Source of the DNA: DASYSA01 sp036003885
GTDB taxonomy: Bacteria; Acidobacteriota; Blastocatellia; UBA7656
Length of the DNA: 7,738 nt
Direction of reading: 5' to 3'
NCBI GenBank assembly: GCA_036003885.1
Contig: DASYSA010000215.1
Coordinates: forward strand, 1 to 7,738
Both the position numbers and the translations under genes were made by a program. Position 1 is the first letter of the stretch. Every line of letters starts with the position of its first letter. This document shows positions 1-6,500 of this stretch, piece by piece. The notes under the pieces are model-generated. The model made no database searches. It worked only from the letters and a program-made list of their open reading frames with translations, and was not told the origin of the DNA.

Positions 1-627
1 GTTGAGCAGGGAGCAGGGCTGTTGAATATCGAAGGCGCCACACGTCTGGCCGGTGCGCTCCGCTCAGACATATCGTCGAGAACAGCTCTGGGGACGATCC
101 GACTGGGAGATCCTCTTCTGGCTGCTGGCGCTGCGATGCCAGTACCCACTTCCACCGTTGCCGGACAGAGTGTGCCCTGGGCGGGCTACGTCTTTGCGGG
201 CGGCTCCCACGTCCTTGCAGGACGGGACCTCTTCACAAAGTATCAATCTATCTATAATCCGGCGCTGGTCTGGGTGCGTGAACGTGTAACCCTCAACGAG
301 GCGCCGCAAACCAGCAAAGCGCTAATCACAGCCGGGGTAATCAACGGCGACGTGGTAGCCGGTTCCAATGGATTTTTCGTGAAGGGGTCAGACCTGAGCA
401 ACGGAATCGCATTAGGGCAGGGCATGACTTTGACTGAGGGAATCATTCTCACCCAAGGCGTCATATTAGGCGACGGAATGACCTTAACCGAAGGGATGAC
501 TCTTACCGAAGGGATGACGCTCACGGAAGGGATGACGCTTACCGAGGGGATGACTCTCACGGAGGGCATGACACTCACGGAAGGAATGACGCTAACAGAG
601 TCGTGCAATCTGGGTGAGCCTAATTGA
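1..627 (+). CDS. C-terminal part of a secreted S8 (subtilase)-type peptidase with hexad-repeat tail; 5' end outside window
   Basis: The reading frame is open from base 1, giving 208 residues before the TGA at 625-627, so the gene begins upstream. The TTG at 22 is in frame but has no ribosome binding site and is not taken as a start. The first residues (EQGAGLLNIEGATRLAGAL) match the segment that closes the catalytic domain of many subtilases after the GTSxAxP serine helix. From memory, the following linker (PVPTSTVAGQSVPW, then FTKYQSIYNPALVWVRERV) resembles post-catalytic regions of acidobacterial S8 proteins. No catalytic residue lies inside the window, so the peptidase call rests on this tail. 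Residues 135-200 are eleven 6-residue repeats, followed by the end SCNLGEPN. The product is probably exported. The next gene starts 17 bp downstream, suggesting one transcript. An unrelated secreted repeat protein cannot be excluded. Confidence 0.6.
   Translation, partial: VEQGAGLLNIEGATRLAGALRSDISSRTALGTIRLGDPLLAAGAAMPVPTSTVAGQSVPWAGYVFAGGSHVLAGRDLFTKYQSIYNPALVWVRERVTLNEAPQTSKALITAGVINGDVVAGSNGFFVKGSDLSNGIALGQGMTLTEGIILTQGVILGDGMTLTEGMTLTEGMTLTEGMTLTEGMTLTEGMTLTEGMTLTESCNLGEPN
403..600 (+). repeat. Eleven tandem 18-bp coding repeats (hexapeptide consensus GMTLTE)
   Basis: There are eleven in-frame 18-bp units. The peptides in order are GIALGQ, GMTLTE, GIILTQ, GVILGD and then seven consecutive GMTLTE (475-600). 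The eight GMTLTE units are identical as protein, but all eight DNA sequences differ, and only at synonymous sites (Gly, Thr, Leu and Glu codons). The pattern is Gly, hydrophobic, x, hydrophobic, x, acidic or amide. Hydrophobic residues two apart suit a short beta strand, with the acidic-Gly pair as a turn, so a stacked beta-solenoid-like tail is plausible but inferred. There are no spacers and no interruption. Confidence 0.95.
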
Positions 628-633
628 GCGGGC

Positions 634-643
634 AGGGGTAGGG
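634..643 (+). promoter_or_regulatory. Probable ribosome binding site of the HD-GYP/GGDEF gene
   Basis: The purine-rich stretch AGGGGTAGGG ends one base before the ATG at 645. Its GGGG core lies about seven bases upstream, within the usual Shine-Dalgarno range. The next in-frame ATG, at 660, is preceded by the AT-rich TTTGATTGAT, so 645 is the better start. Confidence 0.5.
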
Positions 644-644
644 C

Positions 645-3149
645 ATGCCTTTGATTGATATGTCGGACTATAACCGCGCCGTGCGCGCCTACTGGTGGAC
701 TACCACACTGGGGGGTGTAGCGGCCGTCGGTTTAGCGATTGCCGGCATCGCGCGTATGGATCGAGGTAGCCTTGTGGGGGTGACGACCCTGATGGCCCTG
801 GTTGTCCTGGTGGGCTTGCGACCCACGCGCATTCCACGAACCCAATCCTCCATAACTGCCGGCGACACCTTCATGTTTCTTTCCGCGATCTTCTTTGGGG
901 CGCCGGCCGCTACCCTCGTTGCCGTAGCCGACGCCTTCTGCGTTTCTTGCCGCGTATCACGTCGATGGACCAGCCGATTGGGCGGGCCCGCGCTCATGGC
1001 CATCGCTGCATTCATCTCCGCCACCGCGTTTGAGCGTGGGATCGAGTGGCTGCGCCAGGCTAATCTGTTCAGCAGCGCAACGTTTTTAGCCGCATTACTT
1101 TCATTTTCTCTCCTCTATTTTCTCCTTAACTCCGTGCTCCTGGCGCTCCATCAGTCGCTAAAAAACCGCATTTCTCTGTTCAAGTTCTGGTGGACAAACT
1201 ATATCTGGACGAGCTTGCCCTATGCCGCCAGCGCCTCCGCTGCCGGACTGATCTACCTGACGCTTCAATACGGAGTGGCCACGCTTCTCGCTGCCGTGCC
1301 GCTGATCGGGGTAATCTTCGCGGCCGGTCACTTCTATTTCAAGCAAGCCGACGAGCGCGCGAAGGCCAGCGACAGTATCAGTCGCATGCATCTGGCTACC
1401 GTGGAAGCACTCGCAACCGCCATCGATGCCAAAGATGAAATCACACACGATCACGTCTATCGAGTCCGCGTATACGCGTGCGGGCTTGCCCGCCATTTCG
1501 GATTGAGCGAACTCGAGATCGAAGCGTTGAAGGCCGGGGCGCTGCTGCACGACGTAGGCAAGATCGCCGTACCGGATTACATCCTGAACAAGCCGGGCAA
1601 GCTCACCGCGGCTGAATTCGAGAAGATGAAGATTCATACCATTGTGGGCGCTCAGATCATGGAGCGCGTGAACTTCCCTTATCCGGTCGTTCCAATCGTC
1701 CGCCATCACCACGAGCGATGGGATGGACGCGGCTATCCCGACGGACTCAGCGCACAGCATATTCCTCTCACTGCCCGCATACTCACCGTAGCTGATTGCT
1801 TCGACGCCGTTCGCGAGAACAGGCAGTATCGCAAGGGTATGAGCAGAGAAGAGTCCTGCCAGTACCTGCGCGAAAACGCCGGGAGCCAATTCGATCCATC
1901 AGTAGTGGAAGCCTTTCTGACTAACCTGCCGCGCTACGAAGCTGAGATTGTCGCGCACAAAGCCTCACAGGAGCCTTTGCTGTCGCCGACAACTCAGGCC
2001 GGCCTGTCAGAAAGTGCACTTATTGCGGTGCCGGCTGCCGGTCTCGCGGCCCCCGCGCCAGAGCAGCCAGACTACCTGAAGCAGATCCACGCATCGCGAG
2101 CTGAAGTAGCCGCCTTGTACGAAATGGCCCAGACCTTCAGCGCGAGCCTGGATGTGCGCGACGTCCTGACCCTGACCGTCAATAGAATTGAGGCAATGAT
2201 TCCATTCACCACCTGCGTTGTCTACCTGCGAGACAAGACCGATGATTCGTCAATCGCAGCTCACGCCTTCGGGCAGAATGCAGAGATCATTCGAGGAAGC
2301 AGAATGGCCGTGGGCCATGGAATCACCGGGTGGGTCATCGTCAACGGTGTACCAATGATAAACACCGATCCGATGCTCGATCTAGGCACGATTCTGGGCG
2401 AGAACAAAACGGGCTATAGAACCGCCGCGGTCTTCCCGCTGACTGATGCCAACGAAACAATCGGCGCTCTGGCTCTCTACTCCAATGAATTGAGCAGCTA
2501 CGGTGGCGAACATTTGCATTTGCTCGAGTCTGTGTCGCGTCTCGCCTCTACTGCCCTTCAGCACGCCTTCTTGCACGAGCTCACCAAGGCCAGCGCGCAG
2601 ACTGACCCTCTGACGGGGCTGCCCAACGGAAGAGCTCTGTACGCGCGCCTCGAGGAAGAACTTGTACGGGCAGAACAGCAGAACAGCTCATTGACAGTCA
2701 TGTGTTTGAACCTCGTTGGCCTGCGCGTCATAAATGACTCTTACGGTTATCGCGTCGGCGACCGGATGCTTTCTGAGGTAGCGGCGCGGCTGTACAAGGC
2801 GCTCCGAGATACCCTTATGCTGAGCCGAATAGCCGGCGATGAATTCATCTGCCTTGTCTCTGAGGGCACCGCTCGAGACGCCGTTGCGCTGTACGAGAGA
2901 GCGCGATTGGAGGTCGAGAGGCTGAGCCTTGAAGTCAGGCCGAGCCGCCATGCTCGAGTTCGTTTGAGTTTCGGACTGGCCCGATATCCAGACGAAGGAC
3001 AAACAATTGACGAACTGCTTCACGCAGCAGCATCGGCCGCTCGGCGGCACAGCGACAGCTGCGGCGTCCTTCAGCAGTCACCCGCTCCGCAGCCCGTCCA
3101 ATCAAGCTCTGAAAAAGCCAAGACCGGAACCGCCACGCTGGTACAGTAG
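645..3149 (+). CDS. Membrane c-di-GMP signalling protein: TM sensor - HD-GYP phosphodiesterase - GAF - (degenerate) GGDEF
   Basis: An 834-residue inner-membrane signalling protein. Residues about 18-225 hold six or seven hydrophobic segments, a MASE-type sensory bundle (MASE9-like in shape, not verified). Residues about 245-430 are an HD-GYP domain, the family that hydrolyses c-di-GMP. Its expected residues are present: H270 in the THDHVYRV motif, H302-D303 in HDVGK, H331, H355-H356-E357 with the GYP signature at 363-365, D384, D387 and FDP at 416-418. A linker leads to a GAF domain (about 482-645), a small-molecule or redox sensor. A GGDEF domain follows from DPLTGLPN (654-661). Its signature is AGDEF (730-734), the first metal-binding Asp is Asn (N689), and the I-site RxxD is absent (RDTL), while N697 and D706 of the nucleotide pocket remain. 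The protein therefore probably degrades c-di-GMP, with the GGDEF domain acting as a GTP-binding regulator (inference). A Gln/Ser/Pro-rich tail of about 25 residues ends it. Confidence 0.93.
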   Translation: MPLIDMSDYNRAVRAYWWTTTLGGVAAVGLAIAGIARMDRGSLVGVTTLMALVVLVGLRPTRIPRTQSSITAGDTFMFLSAIFFGAPAATLVAVADAFCVSCRVSRRWTSRLGGPALMAIAAFISATAFERGIEWLRQANLFSSATFLAALLSFSLLYFLLNSVLLALHQSLKNRISLFKFWWTNYIWTSLPYAASASAAGLIYLTLQYGVATLLAAVPLIGVIFAAGHFYFKQADERAKASDSISRMHLATVEALATAIDAKDEITHDHVYRVRVYACGLARHFGLSELEIEALKAGALLHDVGKIAVPDYILNKPGKLTAAEFEKMKIHTIVGAQIMERVNFPYPVVPIVRHHHERWDGRGYPDGLSAQHIPLTARILTVADCFDAVRENRQYRKGMSREESCQYLRENAGSQFDPSVVEAFLTNLPRYEAEIVAHKASQEPLLSPTTQAGLSESALIAVPAAGLAAPAPEQPDYLKQIHASRAEVAALYEMAQTFSASLDVRDVLTLTVNRIEAMIPFTTCVVYLRDKTDDSSIAAHAFGQNAEIIRGSRMAVGHGITGWVIVNGVPMINTDPMLDLGTILGENKTGYRTAAVFPLTDANETIGALALYSNELSSYGGEHLHLLESVSRLASTALQHAFLHELTKASAQTDPLTGLPNGRALYARLEEELVRAEQQNSSLTVMCLNLVGLRVINDSYGYRVGDRMLSEVAARLYKALRDTLMLSRIAGDEFICLVSEGTARDAVALYERARLEVERLSLEVRPSRHARVRLSFGLARYPDEGQTIDELLHAAASAARRHSDSCGVLQQSPAPQPVQSSSEKAKTGTATLVQ

Positions 3150-3229
3150 ACACAATCGCTGATTGTCTTATGTGCCCCGGAGTTCCTGGGAAGAGTTCTT
3201 GCGCAGCATCTCGGGAGTGAGGGAATGAT

Positions 3230-3257
3230 TTTTCAAGTCCTGACCTCTTGCTAAGAT
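3230..3257 (+). promoter_or_regulatory. Candidate extended -10 promoter
   Basis: TG at 3249-3250, one base, then TAAGAT at 3252-3257 fits an extended -10 element (TGnTATAAT-like). A weak -35 match TTTTCA at 3230-3235 lies 16 bp upstream. Transcription would start near 3264, leaving a leader of about 300 nt before the peptidase gene at 3564. This is a consensus match by eye only. Confidence 0.25.
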
Positions 3258-3362
3258 TTCACCAGGGATGAATCTCCATCGTTCGGCCGGCAACCGGAAT
3301 TACTTGCCTTCCATGAGTCAGCGTGCTAATTTGACTCCGACTTCGCACAAGCCCCCCGCCTT

Positions 3363-3476
3363 GAATCTCACGATTCGTCTGATCGAGTAGAGACTCCAGT
3401 ATCGCCCTCGGGTCTTTCGTAGAACTCACTCAGGTGTCGACGCTGACACAGGGGATTTCCCCTTGGGATCAGACGA
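3363..3476 (+). promoter_or_regulatory. Cluster of inverted repeats: candidate structured 5' leader RNA
   Basis: A perfect 10-bp inverted repeat, TCGTCTGATC (3375-3384) and GATCAGACGA (3467-3476), encloses 82 bases. Inside are three local hairpins: GAGT/ACTC (3385-3388/3393-3396), GTGTC/GACAC (3434-3438/3445-3449) and GGGGA/TCCCC with a 2-base loop (3451-3455/3458-3462). A competing hairpin GAATC/GATTC (3363-3367/3372-3376) overlaps the first two bases of the outer arm, so alternative folds are possible. The whole could form a multi-branch junction about 90 nt upstream of the peptidase start. It matches no riboswitch class I recognise. Folding is inferred from complementarity alone. Confidence 0.4.
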
Positions 3477-3551
3477 GCGAGGTTCTCACGCTACAGATGC
3501 CCGCCGCAGCAGTTGAACCCTTGAAACAATGACCATTCTCACTCGATCTTC

Positions 3552-3557
3552 AGGAGG
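3552..3557 (+). promoter_or_regulatory. Strong Shine-Dalgarno site of the large peptidase gene
   Basis: AGGAGG is six bases upstream of the ATG at 3564, close to ideal in sequence and spacing. It fixes the start of this gene and suggests efficient translation. Confidence 0.9.
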
Positions 3558-3563
3558 AACTCT

Positions 3564-6500
3564 ATGCAGGCTTCACATAAGAACCAAGCGCCCAGGAGCT
3601 CAAAGCACTCCAATAGCTACAAGCGCCCGGCGCTGCTCGTGGCTCTCGCCCTATTCGGTTTCATACTCTTTCAGTCTTCGATTTCTGCATTCTTCGATGC
3701 GACTCTAAGATCAGGTCGCCCAGCCGGCCCGGAAGGCACGCGGTCGGAGAATCAGCAGATCTCCGCCAGCACCCTTCAGCAGATGCAGGCCCTGGCCGAT
3801 GAGAAAAGAGCGCGCACTCCCGAACAGCGCAAGATAGGCTCAAAGTTGCTATACGCTCTGGCGAAGCAGCTTGGGCATGCGATCCCGGGAACTGAGAATC
3901 TGCGCAATAACCTCGATCTGAGCAGTGACAACAGAGTACTAATAGACATCAGGCTCAGCAGCGACAGGCCTGTTGCTACCTTAAAGAAGCTCGAGAAGGA
4001 GGGCCTGCTCGACAGGGGAGGTGAGATCCTGAGTGCGGTTGGGAACACCATTCGCGCGCGCATCGCTCTCACCAAGGTCGAGGACATCGCTAGGCTGCCC
4101 GAGGTCAGGTCAGTGAGGCCGGCCGCGATGGCAATCACTTCACGAGCTGCGGCTGCACCTGTCACCGGACCAGACACTGTGAGCAGGCGGTTGAGCAACT
4201 CGTTGCGGCCCGGCTTCGAACTACGCGCCGCACGGTTGCGATCGCAGATCGGCAGCGCGTTAATCGCAGCTCGCGCGAGTCGAGCGAGCTTCGCGCCGCC
4301 CATTAATGTTTCGGAAGGCGATATCACGCATCGGGCCGCCGAAGCTCGGGGCTTCTATGGGGTTGACGGGACCGGAGTGAAGATCGGCGTCCTTTCTGAT
4401 GGCGTCGATTCGCTTGCGACGCTGCAATCCTCAGGGGACCTTCCGGCGGTCACCGTTCTTCCTGGACAAGCAGGATCGGGAGACGAAGGTTCGGCCATGC
4501 TCGAGATCGTTCACGATCTCGCTCCGGGCGCTCAGCTCTTTTTTGCCACGGCGTTCACCAGCGTCACTTCCTTTGCCCAGAACATTCGCGACCTGCGAAC
4601 CGCGGGTTGCAATATCATCGTAGACGACGTTTTCTACTTCTCCGAGTCGCCGTTTCAAGATGGCCAGGCCGCCAGCGTTATTTCACCAATCAACGGGGGC
4701 CTTATCGCGCAGGCGGTCATTGATGTGACCGCTGCCGGTGCTCTGTATTTCTCTGCCGCAGGTAATGAAGGCAATTTGAATGATGGAACATCGGGAACCT
4801 GGGAAGGTAACTTCAACCCGAATGGAACTCCGCCGGTTCTCGCGGGGGGCGGCCTCGCCCACAACTTTGGAGACGGCGGCCAGTCAGACCAGGCCACAGT
4901 CGCCGGCCAGGTAGTCACCCTTAACTGGTCCGATCCGCTCGGCGCTTCGGGGAACGACTACGACCTCTACATCCTGGACAGCGGTCTCGCCACGATCTTC
5001 GATGCTTCGACCGACACTCAGGACGGAGACGACGACCCATTCGAGATAACCGGGCCGGCTTTCAGCAACGAACGCATAGTTGTATTGCTGTTCTCGGGCG
5101 TCAATCGCTTCATTCGTGTTGAGACCTTGCGGGGCGAGTTGAGCCAGTCCACGACGGGCGGTACGTTTGGCCATAGCACTGCGGCAAACGCTTTTGGAGT
5201 CGCGGCGGTCGACGCGTCAACTGCGCTGCCAGGGCCATTCACCGGCGGCGCGGGCAATCCTGTCGAGGTGTTCAGTTGTGACGGCCCGCGGCACCTCTTC
5301 TTCAACGCGAACAGCACTCCCATCACCCCGGGAGACGTCTCGGCAACAGGCGGGTTGATCCGTCAGAAGCCCGATATTGCGGCTGCCGATGGCGTGTCGT
5401 GCGCCGCACCCACCTTCAACCCATTCTTCGGAACGTCGGCTGCGGCCCCTCACGCGGCAGCGATTGCCGGGCTGCTGTTATCTGCGAATCCTGCCCTTAC
5501 GCCCGCGCAGGTCAGGACCGCCCTGACTTCATCGGCGCTGGATATCGAGGCAGCCGGAGTAGATCGAGATTCTGGTGCCGGAATCGTAATGGCTTTCCAG
5601 GCGCTTCAGGCGATTGGGGCCACTCCAGTTGCAAATCCGACTCTGGGTACGATCACGCCCACACAGGTCGTTGGTGACGGCGACGGGGCTATCGAACCGT
5701 GCGAAGCGTTTTCGTTGAGCATCCAACTCACAAATGTCGGAGGCGCGACCGCCACTGGTGTGAGCGCAACGCTGACCTCCTCGACTCCTGGAGTCACGGT
5801 AACGGGTGGCGCATCGGCATACCCGAATATCCCGGCCGCAGGCAGCGCCGTCAACGCGACGCCGTTCGCTTTCTCAGTCGCTCAGAGTGTGCCATGTGGA
5901 GCCCTCTTGAATTTCACGTTGACGGTCACCTTCACGGGCGGCACGAGCCCGAAAGTTCTGACCTTCACTTTACCGACCGGCGGAGTAGTTGCGCCCGTGA
6001 CGATCAGCTTTACGGGGCCGGCGGTCCCGATTGCCGATTCCCCAGGTTCGGACGTGCCGGGTACTCCCGCAGTTGTGCCACTCGTGGTGAGCGGTGTGGT
6101 TGGGAGAATCACCGATCTCAACTTCCGCATCGATGGCAGCAGTTGCAGTACGACCGCAGGGTCGACCACTGTGGGTGTTGACCATACGTTCGTAAACGAT
6201 CTGGAGTTCAAGCTGAAGTCTCCATTAGGCACGGAGATCACCGTGATCAATCGAACCGACTTGAGTGGCAACAACTTCTGCCAGACGGTCCTGGATGACG
6301 AGTCGGGCGGCGGCTCGATACAGGGCGTCGTGACTGCGAATGCGCCCTTCACCGGCAGTTTCAAGCCGGCGAACCCACTGTCGGCTTTTGATGGGGAAGA
6401 CCCGAACGGCACGTGGACGTTGACCGTGACCGACTTCTTCACGGGGGATATTGGCAACATCAGGGCCTTCTCGCTGATCATCAGCGGCGCCGCATGCGAT

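Larger units (their letters stand above)
3150..3563 (+). other. 414-bp intergenic region / probable leader of the large peptidase gene
   Basis: No confident gene lies here. Just after the TAG stop at 3147-3149 is a weak hairpin (ACAATC 3152-3157, loop GCT, GATTGT 3161-3166) with no clear T-tract, so it is a poor terminator candidate. Further on are a possible extended -10 promoter, an ATG-to-TAG ORF of 40 codons (3268-3390), an inverted pair GAGTCA 3315-3320 / TGACTC 3332-3337, and a cluster of nested inverted repeats (3363-3476). The last 80 bases up to the ribosome binding site show no obvious structure. The region probably holds the promoter and 5' leader of the downstream peptidase gene. 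Confidence 0.6.

Noticed and set aside
403..600. CRISPR-like or regulatory DNA repeat array
   Set aside because: Units are contiguous without spacers, in frame, and vary only at synonymous positions, so they are coding repeats.
252..608. Antisense ORF of 118 codons over the hexad repeats
   Set aside because: It is repetitive only because it mirrors the 18-bp repeats on the other strand, and the + strand frame shows protein-level conservation.
22..627. TTG at 22 as the start of a complete 201-residue gene
   Set aside because: The frame is open upstream to base 1, the upstream codons (EQGAGLL) continue a recognisable subtilase segment, and no ribosome binding site precedes the TTG.
1158..1889. 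Antisense ORF of 243 codons within the HD-GYP gene
   Set aside because: It lies opposite the well-conserved HD-GYP motifs and shows no recognisable domain; long shadow frames are expected in GC-rich genes.
3152..3166. Intrinsic terminator after the HD-GYP/GGDEF gene
   Set aside because: The stem is only 6 bp and AT-rich, and no T-tract follows.
3331..3336. TTGACT as a -35 box for the peptidase gene
   Set aside because: The expected -10 position (about 3353-3360) is CCCCGCC-like, so no matching -10 element exists.
3375..3476. c-di-GMP riboswitch next to the c-di-GMP gene
   Set aside because: The expected conserved core of the GEMM class is not seen; the shared theme alone is not evidence.
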